In this document: positions 1-9,100 of the stretch, piece after piece
How the letters are laid out: each line of letters begins with the position of its first letter
How positions within the stretch are numbered: position 1 is the first letter of the stretch
Assembly: GCA_049347715.1 (NCBI GenBank)
Contig: CP186339.1
Location: 3,596,001-3,660,000 of the forward strand
Direction: 5' to 3'
DNA: 64,000 nt
Origin: Thalassotalea_B piscium_A
Lineage (GTDB): Bacteria > Pseudomonadota > Gammaproteobacteria > Enterobacterales > Alteromonadaceae
Made by a program: the position numbers and the translations under genes
Notes under the pieces: model-generated
Database searches by the model: none
What the model saw: only the letters and a program-made list of their open reading frames with translations
Told to the model about the DNA's origin: nothing

Positions 1-158
1 AAAGCTACATAAACATCAACTTTAGGTGTGTAACCTAAGTATTTAGGTAAAATAAAGTATTTAAATAGTAAACATTGTTGTCGTAGGGAACTACGTAACC
101 ATCGAGCTTTCAATGCAACAGCTTGTTTTGAAACGATAACACCTCCAATAATTAACAC
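1..158 (-). CDS. partial hypothetical protein, 3' part beyond window edge
   Basis: An open frame runs without stops from a GTG at 158 down to the left edge (about 52 codons) and is preceded directly by an in-frame TAA. It lies divergent from rsmC. The readable product is basic, with a stretch LRQQCLLFKYFILPKYLGY. A perfect GGAGG lies inside the frame with no ATG behind it, so the start is uncertain. I do not recognise the family. The open length could arise by chance in AT-rich DNA. Confidence 0.3.
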   Translation of the reverse strand, partial: MLIIGGVIVSKQAVALKARWLRSSLRQQCLLFKYFILPKYLGYTPKVDVYVA

Positions 159-287
159 TTAAAATGGTAGTACTAAGGAAAATAAAGACATTTATTCAAC
201 GCATTACAAACTTGGTCACATGCAACTAATAACGTACAATAGCCTTATATTATTACATAAACTACAGACTTAGTTTCGGATTTTGTC

Positions 288-1337
288 ATGTCATTAACAA
301 ATATCAGCCAACTACTGATACGCAATCAAGATTTATTAGCTACTACTCACCCTTTGTTAGTGAATATGCCTGATGACAGTTTTGCTAAAGAACTTTTACA
401 ACTAAACGCAACTTGTCAATTAGCCTTTTTTGATACAAATTATGCTAATCATTTAGCACATAAAAAAATAGCGTCAGATAAGCATAGCGCAATTTTTGCT
501 AGTCATTATGTATCATCAGTTAAACATGACTTAATTATTATCTCCTTTCCCAAAAGCAAAAAAGAATTAGCGTATACCATCGCCATGCTTAACCCAATAA
601 TAAGTGATACCACAAGGGTATTAATTGTTGGTGAGAATAATGGAGGGATCCGTTCACTTGCTAAAACGGGAAAGAGTATTTTTAGCTACTGTGAAAAAAT
701 AGATTCAGCCAGACATTGTTTATTATTTGATGTAACGATTATCCCTAAAAAAACCTCCTTTGCTGTCGAAGACTGGTTTGAGTATTACACTGTAACTATT
801 AATCAAGATACTGTTCAAGTTGCAGCATTACCCGGTGTTTTTAGCCAAGCAAAACTCGATGTAGGCACGCAGGTATTACTTGAAAACTTACCTAACTTTG
901 ACAACGGGAACATGCTCGATTTTGGTTGTGGTGCTGGTGTTATAGCCGCGTTTATCGGAAAACGAACAACAAACCTAACCCTTGATCTGGCAGATGTGAG
1001 TGCCTTAGCATTAGCTTCTGCTAAAAAAACCTTGTCACTAAATCAATTACAAGGAAAGGTTTTTCCAACAAATAGCTTAAGCGACATCAACGAACAGTAT
1101 CAATTTGTGATTTCCAACCCGCCTTTTCATCAAGGAATAAAAACCCATTATCAAGCTACTGAAGATTTTCTAAGCGGTATTAGCGGAAAAATAACAGCGA
1201 ATGGAAGCTTAACAATTGTTGCTAATAGTTTTTTAAAGTATCAACCGCTTATGGAAAAAAACTTTAACCAAGTAACCAAAATACACCAAGAAAAGGGCTT
1301 TTCTATCTATCATGCGATAAAAAGGAGTAAACCCTAA
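288..1337 (+). CDS. rsmC: 16S rRNA (guanine1207-N2)-methyltransferase RsmC
   Basis: The 349-residue protein has the RsmC layout: a degenerate N-terminal methyltransferase-like half (about 1-165) and a catalytic C-terminal Rossmann half. Visible motifs are the SAM-binding stretch LDFGCGAGVIAAF (about 207-220) and the amino-methyltransferase motif SNPPFHQG (about 280-287). The family methylates G1207 of 16S rRNA in the small subunit, using SAM. Length matches the E. coli enzyme (about 343). The gene stands alone, with an AT-rich gap on each side. The ATG at 288 is the only sensible start, since the N-terminal half is complete from there. Confidence 0.92.
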   Translation: MSLTNISQLLIRNQDLLATTHPLLVNMPDDSFAKELLQLNATCQLAFFDTNYANHLAHKKIASDKHSAIFASHYVSSVKHDLIIISFPKSKKELAYTIAMLNPIISDTTRVLIVGENNGGIRSLAKTGKSIFSYCEKIDSARHCLLFDVTIIPKKTSFAVEDWFEYYTVTINQDTVQVAALPGVFSQAKLDVGTQVLLENLPNFDNGNMLDFGCGAGVIAAFIGKRTTNLTLDLADVSALALASAKKTLSLNQLQGKVFPTNSLSDINEQYQFVISNPPFHQGIKTHYQATEDFLSGISGKITANGSLTIVANSFLKYQPLMEKNFNQVTKIHQEKGFSIYHAIKRSKP

Positions 1338-1429
1338 GTTAACATTATTGAAATAATTTGTTGCAATTTAAGTGAATATCCACAATTATCTGTTAAGACA
1401 ATTTACTTATTGATGGTAAAACACATAGT

Positions 1430-3097
1430 ATGGTTTCGGCTAAAAACGTAAAATCAATCAGGCGCACATTATTGATATTTATTATCGGTGTCGCTTTTTC
1501 GCTTTTTGCCTTTTCATCACTTTTTTTAAGCCATATATTTATTGAAGATAGTGAAAAACAAACACAAACGAATGTTCAGTACTGGACCCAGTATATTGCT
1601 AATTTAAGTGTTCGTTACCTCGACGATTCTCAGCCTGATTCACCAATAAAAAAAGCTGCACTGTATGATTCAATTGCGCAGTTAGCACCATTAGACCTAA
1701 TCAAGGTTGTTGATATTTACCGTTACAATCCTGACGAGAAAACAGAACAATTTCATTTGAGTTACCGTCATCAAAACCCCTTTGATTTAAAAAGTAATTA
1801 TCCAATTTTTCAGTTATTAAGTGCAGAAAAACAGCGTTTGTCCACCCCTCATATTACAGAAAATTATGCTGAATATTTTATGCCTATTCAGCAATCTGAC
1901 AAGGTTCTTGGTTACATATACGTACAAATGAATAGTTATTCTGGACTATTTCAAAATGGTCAACTCATTTTAGTGTTAGCCGTTATTTTCATTATTGTTC
2001 TAGCTGGCTTGTGGCTTATCATGTATAGACTTGAGTCTTTTATCGTGACCCCTTTATTTAATATGGCTACCGATATTCAATACATAGCTAAAACCAAAAA
2101 TTACACGTCAAAAATCGATGTAATGCCATACCAAGAAATTGATATGTTAGCCAAAAACATTAATATTTTGCTCTCCCGAACAGAAAAACATATGGCAAAA
2201 TTACAATTAGCAGAGCAACAAGGTATTGAGCGTACACAAGAATTAGAAGCCAAAATAATCAATAGAACCACAGCATTAAAAGAATCAAATCACGAACTTC
2301 TCTCTACCTTAGAAAAGCTGCATCAATTCCAAGATCAATTAGTTGAAAGTGGAAAAATGGCTTCTCTCGGGGATATGGTTGCGGGGGTTGCTCATGAAGT
2401 GAACACACCTATTGGACTAGGTGTAACAGCGTCAACCTTACTCTCTGATCGGCTACTTGAGATGAAAAGGCACTTCGAAGATAAAACGTTAAAATCGAGT
2501 CAGCTCAAACGTTTTTTTGATGAAGGGCAAGAAAATGTTGGCATTATTTACCGTAATTTAAAACGAGCAGCTGAGCTCATTTCTAGTTTTAAAAAGGTGG
2601 CTGTTGACCAAAGTACTGAAGATATCCGTCAATTTAGTATGACAGAATTAATTGAGGAAGTTTTACTAACCTTAGCACCACAAATCAGAGTTACCCCATA
2701 CAAGGTAGAGTTTGATTGCCCTGATGACTTACTCGTTGTCAGTAAACCTGGCCCAATTAATCAAATATTAATTAATTTAATTTTAAATTCAATTTTACAT
2801 GCTTTTGAAAATAGAGAAACAGGCACTATTGCAATCGCAGTATCATCACTTGATGACACTATTAACATCAATTTCAAAGATGACGGTAATGGCATAGATA
2901 AAGCGATGATCAATAAAATTTTTGAACCTTTTACTACCACTAAAAGAGGGTCTGGAGGTAGTGGGTTAGGATTACACTTAGTGTATAACCTAGTGACTCA
3001 AGCATTAGGCGGTACGATTAAAATTGAAAGTAGTTCGGGAAAAGGTACAGAATTCACCATAATATTCCCGCAAAATTTAGATCATAATTTCACTTAA
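1430..3097 (+). CDS. membrane sensor histidine kinase (HAMP-HisKA-HATPase)
   Basis: The 555-residue protein has one membrane segment near 13-36, a periplasmic region of about 140 residues, a second segment near 178-199, a HAMP linker and a coiled coil (about 250-305). The HisKA box is GVAHEVNTP with phosphoacceptor His322. The ATPase domain shows the N box (NLILNSILHAF), the G1 box DDGNGI and the G2 box GSGLGLHLV. There is no receiver or Hpt domain, so it is a classical rather than hybrid kinase. It lies 72 bp upstream of an ArcA-like regulator on the same strand, so it may phosphorylate that regulator. I do not recognise the sensory domain and cannot name the signal. Confidence 0.85.
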   Translation: MVSAKNVKSIRRTLLIFIIGVAFSLFAFSSLFLSHIFIEDSEKQTQTNVQYWTQYIANLSVRYLDDSQPDSPIKKAALYDSIAQLAPLDLIKVVDIYRYNPDEKTEQFHLSYRHQNPFDLKSNYPIFQLLSAEKQRLSTPHITENYAEYFMPIQQSDKVLGYIYVQMNSYSGLFQNGQLILVLAVIFIIVLAGLWLIMYRLESFIVTPLFNMATDIQYIAKTKNYTSKIDVMPYQEIDMLAKNINILLSRTEKHMAKLQLAEQQGIERTQELEAKIINRTTALKESNHELLSTLEKLHQFQDQLVESGKMASLGDMVAGVAHEVNTPIGLGVTASTLLSDRLLEMKRHFEDKTLKSSQLKRFFDEGQENVGIIYRNLKRAAELISSFKKVAVDQSTEDIRQFSMTELIEEVLLTLAPQIRVTPYKVEFDCPDDLLVVSKPGPINQILINLILNSILHAFENRETGTIAIAVSSLDDTININFKDDGNGIDKAMINKIFEPFTTTKRGSGGSGLGLHLVYNLVTQALGGTIKIESSSGKGTEFTIIFPQNLDHNFT

Positions 3098-3169
3098 TAA
3101 CAATAAATAGCACCTTTATGATTAAAGCTGTAAATGTGTAAAATAAAATAGAAAACATGGACTTTAAAT

Positions 3170-3871
3170 ATGCATAAACCTCATATACTTATCGTTGAAG
3201 ATGAAGATGTAACTCGTTTTAGCCTTCGTAATTTATTTGAAGCAGAAGGTTATAATGTTTCAGAAGCCATAGATGGGGAAAGCATGGATCTTCAATTACA
3301 GAATAATACTGTCAATTTAGTCATTATGGACATTAACCTCCCTGGAAAAAATGGGCTTGTACTTGCCAAAAGTCTAATAACTAATAGAGATTTAGGTCTA
3401 ATTTTTCTAACGGGTCGAGATAGTGATATTGATCGAATACTAGGGTTAGAAATTGGTGCAGATGATTATCTAACCAAGCCATTTAACCCAAGAGAACTGA
3501 CTATTCGAGCAAGAAATATTCTCAATAGAATACATCAAACTCATAATGAAAAAGACATCACCATAGTTAAATTTAATCAATGGGTCTTAGATGGTAACTC
3601 TCGTAAAATGACATCACCTAATGGAGAAACGATTTCTATACCTCGTGGTGAATATCGCGCATTAAAATTACTGATCGCACATGCAGGGGAAATTGTTACA
3701 CGACAAGAATTAATTAAAGAGATGACAGGCAGAGATTTACGTCCAAACGACAGAACGGTTGATGTAACTATACGTCGGTTACGAAAACATTTTGAATCCG
3801 TTGAAGGTGCACCCGAACTTATTAACACTATTCATGGTGAAGGTTATCGTTTTGTTGGTCAAATAGAATAA
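3170..3871 (+). CDS. arcA: response regulator ArcA (OmpR/PhoB family)
   Basis: This 233-residue protein closely resembles E. coli ArcA along its whole length. The receiver domain (1-120) has the acidic pair at 11-12, phosphoacceptor Asp54 in VIMDINLPGKNG, and Lys103 in LTKPFNPRELT. The C-terminal winged helix ends in the ArcA-like string TVDVTIRRLRKHFES. ArcA represses and activates respiratory and TCA-cycle genes in response to redox state. No ArcB hybrid kinase is in the window. A classical kinase lies just upstream and a lone Hpt protein lies convergent downstream, as expected where the phosphorelay is split over separate proteins. The downstream gap to the Hpt gene is only 64 bp. Confidence 0.88.
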   Translation: MHKPHILIVEDEDVTRFSLRNLFEAEGYNVSEAIDGESMDLQLQNNTVNLVIMDINLPGKNGLVLAKSLITNRDLGLIFLTGRDSDIDRILGLEIGADDYLTKPFNPRELTIRARNILNRIHQTHNEKDITIVKFNQWVLDGNSRKMTSPNGETISIPRGEYRALKLLIAHAGEIVTRQELIKEMTGRDLRPNDRTVDVTIRRLRKHFESVEGAPELINTIHGEGYRFVGQIE

Positions 3872-3935
3872 TAACAATCAGGAAGCTCTAGGTATTGCCA
3901 ATCAACAAATGACATTGCATTTCATTGACCGTGCT

Positions 3936-4319
3936 TTAAGCCTTATTAAGCCAACTTTGGAAAGCGTTAATTGATTGGTTATTTAGCTTCTCTAATTGCG
4001 CCAATTGTCCAGTTTTCACTGACCACTTTTCTTCTGATTTTTCCAGTGTGACTAACATTGTATGAACCTTCAAAAATCCCACGCTTCCTGAAGCCCCTTT
4101 CATTTTATGACAAGACTCCTGCCAAATATATTGAGATTCCTGGTCAACCGCGGATGCAATGTCGTCAAGATACAGTGCAGATTGCTGTTGATATAAATCT
4201 AGCATCTTTTCTATCACTGCCTGCCCTAGGTTATCTAAGTAACCTTTTAATAAAGATTTATCTAATAGATGTTCATTGTTCACGAAATTTGCCTTCCCTA
4301 TCAAAAATGTAGTGTTCAC
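3936..4319 (-). CDS. single-domain histidine phosphotransfer (Hpt) protein, HptA-like
   Basis: A 127-residue all-helical protein consisting of little more than one Hpt domain. The phosphorylation motif CHKMKGASGSVG places the acceptor at His71, with the conserved Lys and Gly that follow. Such proteins carry phosphate from a hybrid kinase receiver to a response regulator. In Shewanella a free-standing HptA works with ArcS and ArcA because ArcB is absent. Its position tail-to-tail with arcA supports the same role here, which is inference. The start at 4319 gives about 17 extra residues before the helical domain. MLDLYQQQ downstream is too late to be the start. Confidence 0.82.
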   Translation of the reverse strand: MNTTFLIGKANFVNNEHLLDKSLLKGYLDNLGQAVIEKMLDLYQQQSALYLDDIASAVDQESQYIWQESCHKMKGASGSVGFLKVHTMLVTLEKSEEKWSVKTGQLAQLEKLNNQSINAFQSWLNKA

Positions 4320-4653
4320 TATAAATGAATAATGATGATTTAAAAATATCGGTAATTTAAATCAACCACCATATCTACCCTAACATTCGAATTAAATCAA
4401 ATCGGCTGTCATTACTTCATCTAGATCCATCAACTCATTTCGCAGCAGCGCACTTTGACATATTGATTTTCGAGTGCTTTTCATTCAAAATACACGCCCT
4501 TAAAAATAGACAATTGTAATTGAGCAAAAAAAGTTCAATCAACTTACGTGTTCATGTCAATAATTAATTAAATATCAGTTAGATAGTAAACATTTAAATA
4601 TCACGCTGCTCGGTGTGGTGTTCATATGAGCCTTTCTAACTTGTGGAGTAATA
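4320..4653. other. intergenic region between hptA-like gene and folE2
   Basis: This 334-bp AT-rich gap separates two divergent genes and so must hold both promoters. folE2 has a good ribosome binding site (GTGGAG) 7 bases before its ATG. I looked for a Zur-type palindrome, since folE2 is zinc-regulated in many bacteria, and saw none. No open frame worth reporting was found. Confidence 0.5.
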
Positions 4654-5580
4654 ATGTCAACAACGATGCCAGATATCGCTAATCATACTACAGCACAAAC
4701 TGAAGGTACTTTAGATTGGGTAGGCATGAGTAATATAGAAATGCCTATTATGCTTTCTTCAAAGGGCCAATCAGAACGTATGGTTTCCGCTTATGTTGAT
4801 GCATTTGTTAATTTGAAAGCACCTAAAGCTAAGGGCATACATATGTCACGCTTATATCTATTGCTTGATGAATTATCAAATAATAGTGTACTAAATTACC
4901 AAAGTTTAGTTGCTTTACTTAATGGCTTTATCAGTTCTCATCAAGAATTGAGTGATAATGCTAAAGTTGAATTTAAATTTGATTACCATTTACGCAGAAA
5001 ATCGTTAGTAAGTGGTAAACAAGGTTGGAAAGCATATCCGGTGACATTAACAGGTAGACTTGACCAAGGTACTTTAATGGTTGAATTAGCTATTGACGTA
5101 CGTTATTCATCGACATGTCCTTGCTCTGCAGCCCTTGCTAGACAGCTGATACAAAGATCATTTAAAGAGAAGTTCTTAAATACAGACTCTGTTGATCTAA
5201 ATGACGTTCACGATTGGTTAGGTACAACCGACGGCATAGTTGCGACACCACATAGTCAACGATCAGTTGCCGAAGTAAAAGTTAAACTAGGCTCTAACGT
5301 CGATGAATTGCCGATCACAGATATTATTGATGCAATAGAAAATGCGTTAAAAACCCCTGTTCAAGCTGCAGTTAAACGTGAAGATGAGCAAGAATTTGCA
5401 CGCCTTAATGGTCAAAACCTGATGTTCTGTGAAGATGCTGCACGTCGCTTACAACACATAATGCTAACTAATGACGATTATGCTGACTTTTGGCTTAAAA
5501 TCAATCACCTTGAATCGTTACATGCCCATGATGCTGTTAGTGTAACAACAAAAGGCGTTGCAGGTGGTTACCAACCTTAA
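4654..5580 (+). CDS. folE2: GTP cyclohydrolase FolE2 (type IB)
   Basis: FolE2 converts GTP to 7,8-dihydroneopterin triphosphate, the first step of folate (and queuosine) synthesis, in the cytoplasm. The 308-residue length is normal for the family. Characteristic motifs are KGIHMSRL near 60-67 (His63) and STCPCSAA near 153-160, where Cys155 or Cys157 is the metal-binding cysteine. The type IB enzyme can use metals other than zinc and often backs up FolE in zinc limitation; whether a second folE exists cannot be seen from this window. It is monocistronic, with a hairpin just after the stop. Confidence 0.93.
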   Translation: MSTTMPDIANHTTAQTEGTLDWVGMSNIEMPIMLSSKGQSERMVSAYVDAFVNLKAPKAKGIHMSRLYLLLDELSNNSVLNYQSLVALLNGFISSHQELSDNAKVEFKFDYHLRRKSLVSGKQGWKAYPVTLTGRLDQGTLMVELAIDVRYSSTCPCSAALARQLIQRSFKEKFLNTDSVDLNDVHDWLGTTDGIVATPHSQRSVAEVKVKLGSNVDELPITDIIDAIENALKTPVQAAVKREDEQEFARLNGQNLMFCEDAARRLQHIMLTNDDYADFWLKINHLESLHAHDAVSVTTKGVAGGYQP

Positions 5581-5591
5581 TTGCCTCTGCT

Positions 5592-5625
5592 ATTAACAGC
5601 CAGTGTTTCTTCATTGGCTGTTAAT
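5592..5625 (+). terminator. probable terminator of folE2
   Basis: An 11-bp perfect stem (ATTAACAGCCA with TGGCTGTTAAT) and a 12-base loop begin 11 bases after the folE2 stop. The T tract that follows is weak (ttctctt), so termination strength is uncertain. Confidence 0.6.
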
Positions 5626-6158
5626 TCTCTTCGCTAGTTCTCCCATTAGCTCAATCAAGATTGCGTTATATCAAATTGTCATAAATTAGTTCATTCCAAA
5701 TAACCCCCCACTCTTTTATTATTAACGGAAAAATATTCACTCCCCCTTGCCTATATTTCTCTTGCTATACCTCAGCTATAGCAACCTTGTCTATACAACA
5801 AAACCCTAAAAGTGAATAAAAAATGAATAAATTATCATAACTAAACACAACCAAAAACATGTAATAAAATTACACCAATTGGTCAAGAAATCAGTCAAAT
5901 GGTCTATATCCTTGTCTTTTATAAGCCACAAAACCAATATAAAGTACAACAAAACAAACAATAAACATAAAATTCAGCAACTTAACAAAGTGTAACTTTA
6001 TTACGAGCAAATGCTCTATATTTATTGACGTTTTACTATTTTCCGTTTAAAGTTAGGGGTTCCTCTTGGGCTCAAACAGAGTATTTATGCATTTTTAGTA
6101 TAATTCTATTCTTTCCGACTCTGTGACCATGTAGGCATTTTTATTTAGGAGAACAACA
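5626..6158 (+). promoter_or_regulatory. long AT-rich leader/promoter region of gltBD
   Basis: More than 500 bp without a gene precede gltB, so the glutamate synthase operon probably has an extended control region. The ribosome binding site AGGAG lies 9 bases before the gltB ATG. I found no convincing sigma-54 box, riboswitch fold or regulator palindrome by eye. The two half-similar stretches containing ATTGGTCAAGAAAT and AGTCAAATGGTC near 5878-5902 may be chance. Confidence 0.4.
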
Positions 6159-9100
6159 ATGCAGCTTTATGATCACAACTATCAAAAAGACAACTGTGGC
6201 TTTGGCTTAATTGCTCACCAACACGGTGAAAGAAGTCATAAGCTAGTCAAAACTGCTATTTCTGCTCTTGATCGCATGCAACATCGAGGCGGAATTGCTG
6301 CTGATGGTAAAACAGGTGATGGTTGTGGCTTATTAATGCAAAAGCCCGATACTTTTTTCCGAGCCGTTGCTGAAGAGAATAATTGGCAGCTTGGTAAAAA
6401 ATATGCTGTTGGAATGATTTTCCTCAATCCAGATCCAAATATTGCTGAAATTTCTAAAAAAATTCTTGAAGAAGAATTAGCAAACGAAACACTAACGTTA
6501 GTTGGCTGGCGAGAGGTCCCAACGAATAAATCAATACTTGGTGAAATTGCTGCAGGTAATTTACCTACTATTGAACAGGTATTTGTTGATGCCCCGGCAG
6601 GTTGGCGTAATAGAGAATTAGAACGTCGCCTTTATATGGCACGTAGACGCGCAGAAAAACGTATTACCGATGAACGATTTTATATTGCTAGTCTCTCTTG
6701 TTTAGTGACTATTTATAAAGGCTTAATGATGCCGGTAGATCTACCTAATTTTTATTTAGATCTAGCCGATATTCGCATGCAGACTGCCATTTGTGTTTTT
6801 CATCAGCGTTTTTCAACAAATACATCTCCGCAATGGCATTTAGCACAACCATTTCGTTACCTTGCCCACAATGGTGAAATAAACACGATTAAAGGTAACC
6901 GTCAGTGGAGTCGTGCTCGTACTCATAGATTCCAAACACCATTATTGCCAGACCTACAAGATGCCGCACCTTTTGTAAATGAAACAGGGTCCGATTCATC
7001 TTCATTAGATAATATGCTTGAACTCTTTTTAGCTGGTGGAATGGATTTATATCGAGCCATGCGTTTACTTATGCCGCCAGCTTGGGAAAACAGTCCATTA
7101 ATGGACGATGATCTCAAAGCCTTTTATGAGTTCAACTCAATGCATATGGAACCTTGGGATGGTCCTGCTGGTGTAGTAATGACCAATGGGCGCCATGTTG
7201 CTTGTAACCTTGATCGTAATGGCTTGAGACCAGCACGTTATGTTATCACTCGCGATGGTTTTATCACACTTGCCTCGGAAGTAGGTATATGGGATTACGG
7301 CGAAGATGAAGTGGTTGAAAAAGGCCGTGTAGGCCCAGGCGAAATGTTAGCTATTGATACCTATACAGGTAAAATTTTCACCTCAAGTGATATTGATAAT
7401 GATCTCAAAGAACGACATCCGTATCGTAAATGGCTAACCGCTAATATTAGTCGATTAGTCCCATTTGAAAAACTTGATGCTGAGCTTATTGGTAAACGAA
7501 TTTTTAATGATAAAGATATTGCTCAATATCACAAAATGTTTAATTACAGCTATGAAGAAATCCAACAAGTGGTTAAAACATTAGCTGAGAATGGTCAAGA
7601 GGCCACAGGTTCAATGGGTGATGATACCCCTATGGCTGTCTTATCAAGTCAACCTCGTACACTCTATGATTATTTCCGTCAACAATTTGCGCAAGTAACT
7701 AATCCGCCAATTGATCCATTACGTGAACGCTACGTCATGTCATTAGGTACTTGTATTGGTCGTGAACATAATGTTTTTAATGAAACAACAGGTCATGCAG
7801 ATCGGGTGCTATTTGATACGCCTATTCTGATGTACACAGGATTAAAACAGTTACGCGAACTTGACCAAGCACATTATAGAAGCGACACACTTACCTTAAA
7901 TTATGATCCTGATGAAGGGTTAGAAGCTGCCATTAAACGCCTTTGTAATGAAGCCGATGATCTTGTGCGCAATAAAAAAACGGTAATCTTAGTATTGTCA
8001 GACCGTCAAATTCATAAAGGTCTACTCCCTATTCCTGCTGCCATGGCTGTTGGCGCAGTACAAAAACACCTGGTTGATAATCAGTTACGTTGCGATTCAA
8101 ATATTATTGTTGAAACAGGCTCTGTACGTGATTCACATCAATTTGCTGTACTACTTGGTTTAGGTGCAACTGCAATTTATCCTTACCTTGCTTATGAAAC
8201 GGTTGAGCAGCTTGTTGATCAAGGTCAGCTTAACCTTTCGGCTCGTGAAGCTGTATTGAATTATCGCAATGGTATAAACAAAGGTTTACTGAAAATTTTA
8301 TCGAAAATGGGCATTGCCACAATTGCCAGTTATCGTTGTGCCGGCTTATTTGAAGTAATTGGTTTAAACCAAAACATCATGAAATTATGTTTTCCTGATT
8401 TACCAAGTCGCATCCAAGGTGCTGATTTCGTTGATATTGAACAAGACAACATTAACTTAGCCCGTAAAGCATTTTTACCTCATCAAAAAATAAGTCATGG
8501 TGGCTTATTGAAATATGTACATGGTGGTGAATATCATTCATATAACCCGAATGTAGTTAGCTATTTACAAGAAGCTGTACGCTCAGGAGATTATGGTAAA
8601 TACCGAAAATTTGCTGATGAAGTAAACAATCGTCCTGCAGCAACTCTACGTGATTTACTGGCATTGAAAGAAGGCACAACACCGATTTCAATTGACCAAG
8701 TTGAAGCGGATACTGAGTTATTTAAACGTTTTGATAGTGCGGCGATGTCTATTGGTGCGTTAAGTCCAGAAGCTCATGAAGCACTTGCTATTGCAATGAA
8801 CCGTTTAGGTGGCTTTTCTAATTCAGGTGAAGGTGGTGAAGATGAGCGTCGCTTTGGCACCGTTAAGAACTCACGTATTAAACAAATAGCTTCGGGGCGT
8901 TTTGGCGTGACTCCACATTACTTAGTCAATGCTGATGTCTTACAGATAAAAGTAGCACAAGGTGCCAAGCCAGGTGAAGGTGGTCAATTACCTGGAGATA
9001 AAGTTACACCATTAATTGCGAAACTTCGTTTTTCTGTTCCTGGAGTGACTTTAATTTCTCCACCGCCACATCATGACATTTATTCTATTGAAGATTTGGC

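Noticed and set aside
5640..6158. Search for a riboswitch or sigma-54 promoter upstream of gltB
   Set aside because: No GG-N10-GC core or recognisable conserved fold was found by eye.
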